Below the pieces are notes generated by a model. It was given only the letters and a program-made list of their open reading frames with translations, had not been told where the DNA came from and made no database searches. Made by a program: the position numbers and the translations under genes. DNA of 64,000 bases from Parietaria judaica (Eukaryota > Streptophyta > Magnoliopsida > Rosales > Urticaceae): the NCBI GenBank assembly GCA_954871525.1, contig OX940860.1, forward strand, positions 27,746,001 to 27,810,000, given 5' to 3'. Below are positions 23,103-34,076 of the stretch, one piece after another (position 1 is the stretch's first letter; each line of letters starts with the position of its first letter).

Positions 23103-24486
23103 GCTCTGAATTATCCCACTACCACGTGCATGCTTTCTTAAGTAAGTTAAGCCCCATGATGATCACGTAGACGTACGGAAAGGAAGGATAGATATATGGT
23201 GTGTTGTCGCAAAGTATACAGTTTTAAGTACGATAAACCCTAGATCAGCTGTGTATTTTGTACGAGGAGCTAGGCTTTGTAACATTGGTATATGTATACA
23301 TATGCTATATAGGTTATATGATCATGAGCATATATAGAGATAGCTAGAGAGCACTCTGTTAAGCTTTTGGTAAGGGATAATGGGCAATGTAGTGAAGACT
23401 AGGGTTTGTTCAATGTACTTTTGCTACGGAATGTATATATAAATGCGTTTTCTTTTGTGTGATCTGGAATTTATGGGTGCGGATAGTGTTTGCTAAAGAT
23501 GAAACAAGCACTTGTGGCTGTGAATCTTGTGATTGGCTTGTTGTGGGATGCTGAGTCGTACATACATAAATATATGTATGAGAATCTTTCTTGGTGGACC
23601 TAGAAAGATCCTATATGTTTTTGTTAAATTGACATTGAATTTTATTTATTATATTGTTTATGGCAGTGTTATTTATTACCATTATAGTGCGGGATATTTT
23701 GTTAAATTATTTGATAATTCATTGGGTGTTGAAAGATAAATTGACATGTGCGGACTTGGTTTAGTTTATGATTATGAAAATAGTCATTTTGCTATATTTT
23801 CATCATGTGTTATAAATTATAGATGAAAGACTATCCTATAGAATAAATAATTCGAGAAATAATTTTGTGTGAAATTTTTTAAAGACAAATCAACATGCAA
23901 AATTCTGGTCAAGAAAACAAATTCTGAGTCACACTTATAAATACAAGTTTGATAGGAGGCTCATTATTTTTAAAAAAAAAAAAGCTCAAAATATATAAGG
24001 TCTTAAACTTTAATTTTTGATTCTACACCTATAGTTCCTTCAAGCTCAGAACTAACCACGCTCTTATGCACAAAATTCCAATATAAGATAAGGAGCATCA
24101 ATCGATGGTTATCAAGGATCTGTACAAAAGTGAGTATATAAAATATAGAGAAGATATAATAATTTTTAATTAGACTAATGAAGATAATGTCAACTTGGTG
24201 GTGATTTTATCATCATGGGTCATATGACATATGTTTTGTTCGTTTGCATCCTTTTCTAGCTCGATATTATGATGACTAAGACCCAATTGACTTTTCATAT
24301 TTTGCTTTTCTTTCCTTGTCGAAGAGTTTGAGCCATTCTATTCAGATTAAACATAGATATATCAGTTTACGGAAAAGAGATTATACAATGATTATTTGTT
24401 TTTAACTTTTAAATTATTAAAGAGTTTACGATGTATCAGTTATTTGGCTAATTCGGTAATTCCCATGCCATTGTTCGCTATCTATA
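23103..24486. other. 3' flank of DRM1/ARP and intergenic DNA
   Basis: The first few hundred bases are likely 3' UTR and terminator region of the dormancy-associated gene. I see no further gene up to the Helitron boundary at 24487. Confidence 0.5.
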
Positions 24487-24626
24487 CTAGTGGACTACTG
24501 CACCGCGCGAGCGCGGTGGCGATAATATTTATTATTTGTGCGCGCAGAACATACATTATAAATTTTATTAATTAAATAGTGTGTTAAATTAAAATATTAA
24601 CATTCATATTGAGTTCACTAATTACA

Positions 24627-24800
24627 GATTTTTTTAGAGAAACAAAAAAATAGTACTATTGATAAAATAACACCCAAATTTATATTTAATAAAATAACAA
24701 TTTTATTAGATTTTTTTAGAGAAACAAAAAAAATAGTACTATTGATAAAATAACACACAAATTTATATTTAATAAAATAACAATTTTATTACTTTTTCGA
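24627..24800. repeat. Direct tandem duplication inside the Helitron
   Basis: A block beginning AGATTTTTTTAGAGAAACAA and ending ACAATTTTATTA occurs twice in succession with only a few differences. Confidence 0.85.
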
Positions 24801-25134
24801 ATATAAATAACCTTAGGCAATTCATATACAATCATTCTTTCATTCTCTTAGTCTATCTTTTTTCTTTTCATCAAAATTTCCTTTCTTTTGCAAGTTATTT
24901 CATTTCCATCTACCCAATTTAACAATTTTATTAGTACTCGGGTTCTTGGGTTACTCATTTTGTACAAAAACTATGGATGATGGATCGGGTAAGTTATTTT
25001 TCTCATTTTCTTATATATTTTGTTAAGTGTCAATATAAAACTTTTATTGATGTAAATTTCAAGAATTTAAGCTACAAAGCAAGCAAGAGAAAGAAAGAAA
25101 AAAACCACGGTTTTTTGTTTTTGGGTGCGGGTTG

Positions 25135-25545
25135 AAGAAAGACAAAAAAATATTCGTCTATCTTCGACCAAGATGTCCGAAAATATTCGATTATCTTCGA
25201 CCCCGACTGCCAAAAATATCAGATTTTGACCACGATAGCGAAAATATTCGGATATCTCGATCGAAGATATCTAAATTATTGACAACTTGGTTGAAGATAT
25301 CCAAATTGTTCGGCTATCTAATTATTCGAAGTTTGGCGAATATTTTGGACATCTTAAACTAAGATAGCAGAACATTTCGGACATCATGAAGATGTTCTAT
25401 TTCGGCTATCTTAGTGGAAGATACCCAAAAAATTCGGACATCTTTGACCAAGATAGCTGAATATTTTGGCTATCTTGTCCGAAGATAGTCGAGATATTCG
25501 GTTATATTGCTCGAATATAGAAATATTCAGTCACCTTCAACCAAA
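25135..25545. repeat. Degenerate minisatellite with inverted symmetry inside the Helitron
   Basis: About a dozen diverged copies of a 30-38 bp phrase built from TTCGGCTATCTT, GACCAAGATAGC and CGAAAATATTCGG. Because CTATCTT and AAGATAG both occur in each unit, the array can pair with itself. Unit length varies, so periodicity is approximate. Confidence 0.7.
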
Positions 25546-26266
25546 ATATTAAAAGTGCTATCTTATTAAATATGATTTTTTAGGTAATATTTTATCAAAA
25601 AATTGGTAATAAATATTCCTTTCCAATAAGCTGTATTTCTAACGCATGACTATTTATTTATTTTTAAACTTTAACATGGTATTAATGTTATTTATTTATT
25701 TTTAAACTTTAACATGGTATTAATGTTATGTATGTAATAAATCCATGAAGAAAATTGATAAACACACTAAGTGGGTGGTTTCTTATGACGTGTAACTATC
25801 CAAAAACCAATTAGAATATAGCTATTTACCCTTTTTACCTTTGTATTCCTATTATTAATATACCAAAAATGTGTAAGTGGAACGATTTAAATTTCTGTTC
25901 AAAACCTGAACCATAAACCAAACATAAGCTTATGCAGATGATTTAGATTATTTTACTTTAGAAGTTTTTTTTTTTTTTTTAATTATTGGAAAGAATTAAG
26001 CGTCTAAAGAATCTATACCGATAGAGGACATTAAATCTGTGATATTAAACTATGACATAATTAGTATGTATAAATCATATGTTAAGTGCGACATAATGTA
26101 ATTTTGTTAATACGTAGTATATAAAATTAATTTAATTAAAAATAATCTGATTTAAAAAAAAAACAGCTCTTAAAAGTTGAGAACAGGAAACCAAAACAGA
26201 ATTTTAATCTTTCATATTAGTTTATCTATTTATATTCCGTGCTACCGTGTGAATTGAATCCTATAG

Positions 26267-26269
<3 letters not shown>

Positions 26270-26327
<58 letters not shown>
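26270..26327. repeat. (CA)n(TA)n compound microsatellite
   Basis: About 14 CA units run directly into about 15 TA units inside the Helitron. Confidence 0.92.
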
Positions 26328-26330
<3 letters not shown>

Positions 26331-26449
26331 ATAAATTTTAAAAAACAACCACCAAACAAATAGAGGAATCAAAATATTTACTATCAGAATCGTTTAGCTT
26401 TACAGTTGCTTTTTACAATAGAGAAGAAGTAAAAAAAATAAAAAAAATA

Positions 26450-26672
26450 AGAGAAGCATCTACCTGCGAAGGCATAGCCTCGTCCAAAGCGGTTCTTCAT
26501 GCCCAGAGTGAGTAATTTTACACTGCACAATATAATAAGAACGCATCAATTCAAAACATTTTTGACAGTTACAATTCCAATATGACAATCAAATCTATCA
26601 AAGCAAGCGACATGAGCAATCTCGCGAGGAGAGTGACTTTTGAGAACTATGGAGACATTTAGAGCTTCAGCC
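26450..26672 (-). pseudogene. Possible captured exon pieces within the Helitron, gene unidentified
   Basis: On the minus strand a TTTTTACAG acceptor at about 26673 opens a 41-codon frame (starts AEALNVSIVLKSHSPREIAH) that ends in a stop. After a TATTGTGCAG acceptor-like site comes GGCATGAAGAACCGCTTTGG..., ending CTTCGCAG before GTAGATG, a plausible donor. This splice-like punctuation in GC-richer sequence inside a Helitron suggests a captured host gene segment, which Helitrons often carry. I do not recognise the protein. Confidence 0.3.
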
Positions 26673-27589
26673 TGTAAAAACCACAATACACCATTGCACA
26701 ATATAAAACGTTGATAAATGTTAAATCACCGTAGAAAGTATAAAAACATGCAAGAAGTCAACAAAAATTTGGATGAAAAGGCTAAACTGGAGTTGCGGAG
26801 AGGCGACTTGCGGTTGGAAAGGCGGAGAGACACAAAAAGAACGTGAAACCAGTAATTAATCATAAAATGAAAATAAGAAACCTATTTATTCAAATTTGTC
26901 GTCAAACATACAAATTAGATGTCCTTTCACTTAGGTTTTAGTAACTCTTTCATATAAGTTAGGAAAGTGAAAAGACTTGTAGTGTTTAAGTCTAATAAAT
27001 ATGAATGCATTAATCAAATTGCGTTTCATAGTATTAAAAAAAATTTAAAAGTATTGGAAAGGTTGTATTGCATTTTTTTTTATAAACTTTTTATATAAAA
27101 AAGTTGAATAACATAATATATGTTTTTCGGTACTTTTTTTCTTGGAACCAAATAACTGCTTGGTTAAATTTCTTCCTCATTTTTTTGAAAAGAAATTTCT
27201 TGTTTAGAGTTTTTTTCTTCTTCTTCTAAAACATAATAAAAACCATTCGTTACATAAACATAAACCTAGGTTTTATCTACATGTTGTTTAACCAAATAAA
27301 TGTTGTACTTTTTATCTTTTATTAAAAGTGAGAAAAATATAGGTGTTGTACGTGTATATTTAAATAATTTAAGTGTTGCACTTGCATCTAAGTAATGTAA
27401 GTAAGATTTTAGTTATGCCGAGTCATCTACTCAAGATTTTGCTTTTAATATTGTGTCATTTATTTAATAAATGAAAATAGTGTAAAATTTTTATAAAATA
27501 GTGAAATTTTAGAATAATAGGATTCTCCATTTATAAGATTTTTAGATAACCAATTTATTGTGGATGGATTTTGCTTTTATATATATAGA

Positions 27590-28758
27590 TTCTTATATTC
27601 CCTAATTTCGACCTGACAAGAAGAACAACACTTCCTATAACATTTGTTCAAGAAGAAGAATTTGCAAAAGGCGAGCTTAAGGTTAGTGTTTCTTAAATAA
27701 TATTTGACGATAATTTTTTTTTTTGTCATTAAATATGTTTATTTCTATATCTTAATATAAATTCAATTTTAACAAGATAAATGGTTCAAAGAAGCAGCAA
27801 AGAAGCGAAGAACACGATCAAGTTTCAGTAACTGACGAGGATAATCTCTTGAAAGAATTGAAAATTCTAAGTATGAACATGTCAATTGACAAGAAGAGAG
27901 CAATTGATGTTTTGAATTACAAACAAGAATTGAATTGTAATTACCAAAATACTTGAATTGTCTACTGAATAATACTAACCATACAAGGAGAAAGAAACTT
28001 GTCGAAGTTAAAATTGATAAAGTGTTATATTGTACCCATAAGTGAAACTAGGATTTGTGTTTAAGGAGGGTTGAACTGTGAAATTAATAAGAAATGGGTG
28101 TTTTGAAAGCAAAAAACTAAAAAATATCAATAGAAAAATGCTTGAATTTGAGGAGCTTAGGGGCTTGAACCCAGTTGATGTTGAACGTACTTCCGCCTAT
28201 GACTGTATCAATCATGTCTCAAGAGATAAGTTGAGTGGTTTATCTACATCGTTTATCGGAAAAGATATGACCGAGAAACTCGATTATTCAAATTAGTAAT
28301 TTTGTCTCTAAAATCGCTAGACGCATCATATTTAAATAAAAAAAATATTTATTATACAAATATTTTATATATTTTTGCATAAAATATCACACGACAGTCA
28401 AAAGAATGTCGGCGCTTATAAATTCCGCATCGAGTGCCAATACAACATTGACATTTGTTTATACGTAGAAAAAAGATTATTATTATTATTATTATTATTT
28501 TTAACATCTAAAATCTATTCTAAATTCGTTTTAGAAAAAATATATTTCTCTTTTTATTTTGTGATTGCAATCACTATAATGGTCACAATTTAGAGGGTCC
28601 AAATCCAAGCCCATTAGAAATGGTGGGTCGGATCATTGAGGTCGGGTTTCAGCTATCGGGTTTCCAAAGAACTCGAGTCTCTTCTTCTTCGAACACAACA
28701 GAAGAAACACCATTAACGGCGTAAAGTCTTGATCTTCTTCACTCTCGACTCGAGAGCC
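27590..28758. other. Intergenic stretch and 5' flank of the folate-receptor-like gene
   Basis: Two short open stretches (27782-27955 and 28078-28296, plus) look faintly protein-like (lysine- and serine-rich), but neither has a recognisable domain or start context; they may be transposon or gene remnants. The last 150 bases carry a CT-rich leader ending at the start codon at 28759. (TTA)n is at about 28480-28500. Confidence 0.4.
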
Positions 28759-31215
28759 ATGGATTTGAGGCCTCTGATCTTCGCGCTTCTTCTCAGCCAC
28801 GTCGTCCCCTTCACATCTGGTATCTCAAATTCAATTCAGTCTTCTTCGCTTCGCTCTGAGCTTTTCTCCCTCGATCGCGTTAACAATTATTCTTCGGTAT
28901 CAATTGATCTTAATAGTTTTTCTGGAATTAGATTCGAGTTGCAAGAAGATGAAAATTCGAGTTTTGTGGTTTCTTTTCATTGTTACTGGTTATCATTCGT
29001 ATTCATATGTATTGAAACGAATATATATATATATATATATATATATGAGATTTTACTGCAGCATTTCATGAGCTTGAAAATTCCTTAGAATTTATTTGGG
29101 TAATGTATTTGGCTTCACTGCTTCACTAGGAGTTCACAATGGAGCTTTTGAAGAATATTTCAGTGCTCAAAAATCACTCTGAACATCATATTTTAACTTA
29201 ATTAATCATAATTATCCTTGTAAACTATATATTTTTCTTAAATTAAAAATAAAGCGAGAAACTTTCGGAATCGTCGTGTACTTTCGTAAACAAACAACAT
29301 AAACCATTGCTAATGCCGCCTTATAGCGTCGAAGCGGGGTTGGTATAAGACTATGCATTTATCTTATTCAGAAAAATCATTTTAAGATTTGACACTTTTT
29401 GATGAAAATGTAATATTTTCCGATCAACAGCGTTGTAAATTTGCCTAAAACAACTCACATTATATTGAAATTTGACGTTTGTTTTGGAATACTATTGATG
29501 CAGCAAAATCTGATGGGCTCTGCACTTCACAAGGTGGGCGGTTTCCGCCGTTTGCGTCTCACGGAAAGTCCCCGAAAAGGGTAAACAGGGGATCGAAAGA
29601 CTTGACTCTCTGCAGAGTTTTCAGGAAAGAAACGTGCTGTGATGTGGCTCAAACGCACCCTGCCTTGCTCAATATTAGGAAGCTCGCCTCAACGGGTGAG
29701 GCCACTCAAGAGTGCTTGCAGTTGTGGGAGCTTTTGGAGTGCTCGATCTGTGATCCACGTGTTGGTGTTCGGCGAGGTCCACCAACGATATGTGTGTCGT
29801 TTTGTGACAGAGTTTTCGAGGCTTGCTCAGATGCGTATTTTTCCATGGAGGCAATGACACAGGTGGGTGTTAAACATGTTGACTTATGTATTTTCTGGGT
29901 TGCTGGGAACATTATATGTGATCGAAAGTTCAAAATTTTCGGAAGTAAACTAAACTTCTGACAGTGATCCCTTTTCAAGAACTTACAATGATGATCGAAA
30001 AGCATAACTGACAAACTATAAGCTTCTGCAGGCTTTGAAATATTTTGATTTTTCCAATTGGGTTTTGTTTTGCAGATCTTAACACCGTGTGGAGTGAACG
30101 ATTTCGTTTGCGGCAAAGTTTCGCAGTGGGTCAATAATGGCACTGAACTCTGTCGTTCTTCAGGATTTTCCATAACGGAAGATCTACGTCTTGAAGAAAC
30201 CTCGTGCTATGGCGGTCAAGCTAGTCTTGATTCGATAGCCGATTCATTGAAATCTCCACGGCGCGAGGCTCCACGGGATTACGGTGCGGCCTCAGGGGTG
30301 TTGGATGATTTTCAGCAATGGGCAATGGAGATGCGATTCAGTGAAAGAGTTTCCTGGGCAGTTGGAGGGATGGTTCTTACGGCGGGATTGCTCTATATTA
30401 GGTCAGACTTTTCCTCCAAAAAATCACTTTTTATTTTGAAAATATGAACTTTTCTTTATTTTTCAGTTTGCTTTTTAAATTATTTTTATCAAACATCTCT
30501 AAATTAGTCTGTTTGTCCCAATTTGCCCCTAAGTTTTTGTTTGTTTAGTTAATCCCATGGACTTGTTGCATTGTCTCGATTTCACCATAAGCTTAAAAAT
30601 CGTTAGTAGTATCTCCTCTCGTTAAATATCTGATTGTTTCGGTCAACATTTAAACTATATTTGTTAAAAAGTTTATTTAATCTGCCTTTGATTTTAAATG
30701 GGTGGCGTTATCGCACCTTTGTTAAATTTCACAAGAACTGTCTTATATATCAGATAGGCAGGTAGAGTAACTACGAAAGTTTTTAAGTTTAGCGAGCAAA
30801 ATAATGAAAAGAAGTTTAGAGCAAAAACTGCGACACCGAGAAAGTTTTGCAGAAACTAAAACTTTTTTTTTCTTTCCAATTTTGAATTGTAAACATCCCC
30901 GGCTTTATTTTTGTTGCTTATGCGCAATTATTGTTCTCGTTTTTGTTCCGCTACATAACTCGATCTAATTCTTGGTTGAGGAGGTGATTGATTCTTCTCT
31001 GTTTTTCTTTTCTTTTTTCTCACCCAATTACATGGCATTATAATCCGTGAAACGGTTATGGAGTTCCAATAGTTCTGTTGTGAAAAATTGTTTTATTTGA
31101 TGAATTGTGCAGCAAAAGGAAAAGCCATAGCCACCGGCAGAAGCTGGCGGCGATTCAACGGACGGCGACGGCTCGGAGAATGGAAATGAAGATGACCCCT
31201 AACTATGCCAGATGA
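28759..31215 (+). CDS. Folate-receptor-like cysteine-rich membrane protein, 282 aa, 4 exons
   Basis: Exons 28759-28819, 29504-29862, 30076-30401 and 31113-31215, all GT-AG, total 849 nt ending in TGA. Residues 1-20 (MDLRPLIFALLLSHVVPFTS) form a signal peptide. The lumenal or extracellular part is rich in paired cysteines: CCDVAQTHPAL, then a run with ECLQLWELLECSICDP and ICVSFCDRVFEACSDAYF, then LTPCGVNDFVCG. This is the spacing of the plant folate-receptor-like family. One membrane span (about 229-248, SWAVGGMVLTAGLLYI) is followed by a strongly basic cytosolic tail of about 34 residues, making a type I membrane protein. Folate binding has not been shown for the plant family to my knowledge; the name reflects cysteine-pattern similarity. 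I recall At5g27830 as the Arabidopsis counterpart, next to the uL18 gene. Intron 1 contains a (TA)n run at about 29020-29045. Confidence 0.88.
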
Positions 31216-31682
31216 TGAACATACTTAGTACTTTAATTTACTATATTTGGTTGTTGTAATACTATATTGTTTATTTATAGTATGATTGTATACTGTTTAT
31301 TCGGAGATGCCAAATTTTGAAGATTTGAAACATGGGTTTTCAATCAATTTCATCTTGTGGTATTTATATATATAAATAAATGTGTATATATATTTCAATT
31401 AGGTCTTAAGAGGAAAACTGAATTTTAAAATTTAAATCGCCAATGATGGTACAGAATTACTGATTTTGAAAGGTCCAAACCGATTGTCTACGGTAAAAAC
31501 CAAATGCCTAAATGTGATGTAAATTTCCGCTTTATGAAGAGAAAAAAAGGTAATGGAATATTGTATTTATGTCATATACACGTCACGAGCGGGGTTCGAA
31601 AATTTAAAATTGTCATATATTTTTTTTATTGATATAATATTTATTAGGGTTAATGACTGCGAAAATACTCAAAGTTTCCCCT

Positions 31683-31851
31683 TGATGATGTGTTTTCACA
31701 CACCAACAGTCGCGTGAATTGTGAATGGGATTTCGATTTGATATTGCTGAATTTTGTGGATTCTGACCTCCGCGTCGTCAATACTTTAGACGGTGACAAA
31801 AAACAAAGATGAAAAGAATAAGATTAGAACACCGAGGTTTTTTAGAGAGGT
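31683..31851 (-). repeat. 3' LTR remnant, 169 bp (U5 end)
   Basis: Identical to 39952-40120, the U5 end of the other LTR. Homology stops abruptly at ...AGAGAGGT, and the remaining roughly 817 bp (U3, R) plus the adjoining polypurine tract are missing, so a deletion took out the rest after insertion. Confidence 0.93.
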
Positions 31852-31918
31852 ACTTATATCACGCTTTTCCTTCTGTTGCGCGCGCCTTTTTCTATATATT
31901 TTCTGTTTTTGTTGGCAG

Positions 31919-32925
31919 CTCGGAGCATATGCCAACGAGATGGTTCTCAGGTATGAGGACGCGCTCAGAGAGCTTAAGGAGAGGTTGTCCGTGGCCGAAG
32001 GGGATGGGATCAAGGCTGATCTGACCGAGAAAGAAAAAGAGCTAGCCCGGGTGAATGCCGAGCTAGAAAAGAGTTCCGGGCAGCTGGCGCTGAGGAGCAA
32101 AGAGATCCTCGAATTGAAGCGCTTGGTCGGAGTGAGGGACCAGAAGATTAAAGCCTTGGAGATTACCGAAGTAGACCTTCGGGAGAAGCTGGTCAATGCT
32201 TCCGCTATGGTCTCCAAGACCCAGACGGCCGAGAAGACGGCTCTTACACTGCTCGCCACCTCTGATGCTGCGTTGGGCCGAGCTAGGAACAGCATGAGGG
32301 AACTTCGCGAAGAGATGATCGCATTGAAAGTTGATCATTCTTACATCCGGGACAAGCTGACCGCGGCTCGGGCAGAGGCGGCTGCTGAGAAGGAGGCCAC
32401 CAAGGCTGCTCGGCGCAAGTATCGCAAGCGCGTGCAGCAAAGAGACGCGGTGATTGCTCACCACGAGAAAATTGTGCACGATACCAAGATCCTTCATCAG
32501 GTTGAGGGCAACGTGGCTATCATTGGTGAGATACTCGAGGGTAAACTCACCGACTTTTCGGGCGAACTGGAAATTCTCACGGAGGATAAGTCTACGTATG
32601 AAGACCTCCTGGCCGGGCAACCGGCACCCGTGGTGGACTCTCCAGCTCTCTCTCCCGAGTTCGACCTGACCGAGGGTGCTGGTCTTGCAGATCCCGAGCC
32701 GAGCTTAAACGCAGTGATCCTCCCGGAAGAGATGCCTCTACTGTTCCGATCTTGAGTGGGCCAACCCAAATCGAGCTTGAGGTTACCCCTTCTGTAGGCG
32801 ACCCCATTCCGACCGATCTAAATCCATCCGAGCCGAGTGTACATCTCCCGACCCCGAAGAGCGCGACCGAGCTGAAACCGACCGAGCCGACCCAGCAAGT
32901 GGAGACCTCTTCCGACGCTGCCTAG
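31919..32925 (+). pseudogene. Antisense extra ORF of the Tat element (coiled-coil protein), 5'-truncated and frameshifted
   Basis: The plus strand, opposite to gag-pol, is open from a splice-acceptor-like TTGTTGGCAG (31918) to TGA at 32753-32755, about 278 codons. The product is almost wholly coiled coil: heptads of Leu, Lys, Glu and Arg (for example EELRE, ELEKSS, AEAAAEKEATKAARRKYRKR), then a short acidic, proline-rich tail. Just before the TGA a +1 shift (near 32720-32735) would continue in another frame through SGPTQIELEV to TAG 32923-32925, so a one-base change has probably truncated it. Its 5' exon(s) appear lost with the 3' LTR deletion. Such antisense ORFs are known from some Tat-lineage elements; similar proteins are often annotated as putative gypsy-type transposon proteins. 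The function is unknown. Confidence 0.7.
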
Positions 32926-33506
32926 AGAAGGCGGCCATCTCTGAGCTTGTTGCTCCTTTTTCCCTTTTATTTTTGAATATTGAACATCGTTTCTGCCCGT
33001 GGTTAGGGCCTTATTTTGGGCAGGTTATGGGACCTGAACCCTTTTTTTTGTTGTAATTCTTTCGTTATTTTGCAAGTACTCTGCCCGTGGCTAGGGCCTT
33101 TTACAATAATTTGATCTTTTTTGTGAAAATTGTCCTGGAAAATAAGTTGCTATATATATATATATATTTATTTTATTTTTTAAATACATAGCTGTCTTTT
33201 GTAAACGTTGTGAATAATATTTCGATGCTTCTACTTTATGAAGCTTTTGATCGGAGTATTCGATCAGGATATTTTTGTCAATTTTCAGATCGGATATTCC
33301 GATTCTATTACACGTGTTAGGAAAAAAGAGGTTTGATACGATCTAGCTTATACGAGCTCAGGAATAGCTAATAATGGAATAGGATTCGTAGTACCTTGGG
33401 GAGTAGATGCTTGTTTGTTCGGTACCATTCTTCGAGCAGTTCTGTAGTAAGTTTCCGAGGCCGAGCTAGGCGCGGGGGTCTTTAAAGATAAGATTTGATA
33501 GGGTTA

Positions 33507-33736
33507 GGTACCCTGGTAAGTATGTTACTTGCAAAGATGGGGTATGGTACCCGGGCAAGTATGTTACTTGCAAAGAAAGGGTCTGGTACCCGGGCAAGTA
33601 TGTTACTCACAAAGACCCGGGCAAGTATGTTACTCGCAAAGAAAGGGTCTGGTACCCGGGCAAGTATGTTACTCGCAAAGAAAGGGTCTGGTACCCGGGC
33701 AAGTATGTTACTTGCAAAGAAAGGGTCTGGTACCCG
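33507..33736. repeat. 39-bp tandem repeats in the Tat element, about six units
   Basis: Unit of 39 bp with the core GGTACCCGGGCAAGTATGTT followed by ACT(C/T)GCAAAGAAAGGGTCT. One unit is shortened around 33605-33620. The unit is a multiple of three, so spurious open frames run through it. Tandem repeats between pol and the 3' LTR are a known habit of this lineage and can seed satellite DNA. Confidence 0.93.
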
Positions 33737-34008
33737 TTTGGATGCCAGGACCTGTTGTTCTGGACTTGAATGGTTTCTATCAATTTAATAGCTCATGTAG
33801 ATTTTGCTATGATTTACTTAATAATGAATTCAAAAATGAAATGAATTCTTTTTTGAGAGTGGGATCACTTACTTGTGTTGGGATAGTGCTCGGGAGTTCT
33901 TTTGAAGTCGAAATTCTTCCTTAGGTTTGATACCCTTATCTCGGGAGGCAGGGGCATGCAGGGTCGTTGGGTTTGTTGGGGCTGCGTTCGGTCGTCTTTT
34001 GGCCGAAC

Positions 34009-34053
34009 TGCCTACGTACCCCACTCTCTGGGGATCAAGCCATTACGTAGTTC
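34009..34053 (-). other. Conserved hairpin plus TACGTAGGCA motif downstream of pol
   Basis: On the minus strand: GAACTACGTAATGGCTTGAT, then a small hairpin with CCCC/GGGG stem, then TACGTAGGCA. It starts 24 nt after the pol stop codon. The solo LTR at 14490-14533 has the same arrangement with three differences in the first 23 bases and a different hairpin. Confidence 0.7.
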
Positions 34054-34076
34054 ATGGGAGGTCAATCTCTGACCTT

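Larger units (their letters stand above)
24487..27589 (-). mobile_element. Non-autonomous Helitron, 3103 bp
   Basis: Read on the minus strand, the element starts TCTATATATATAAAAGC at 27589. It ends with a 7-bp-stem hairpin (CACCGCG-CTCG-CGCGGTG, 24518-24501), then 10 nt, then CTAG (24490-24487). The host bases are A before TC and T after CTAG, the Helitron insertion rule (no TSD, between A and T). There is no Rep/helicase reading frame, so it is non-autonomous. It contains an 87-bp-scale direct duplication (about 24627-24800), a degenerate minisatellite (25135-25545), a CA/TA microsatellite (26270-26327) and a possible captured gene piece (26450-26672). Confidence 0.85.

Noticed and set aside
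31786..32620. Minus-strand frames opposite the antisense ORF of the Tat element
   Set aside because: Mirror frames of a charged coiled-coil gene (Ser/Leu-rich), with no retrotransposon domain.
33495..33924. Frames with repeated ASMLLAKKGSGTR or QVCYSQRKGLVPG units
   Set aside because: They come from the 39-bp tandem repeat, whose length is a multiple of three; not a repeat protein gene.
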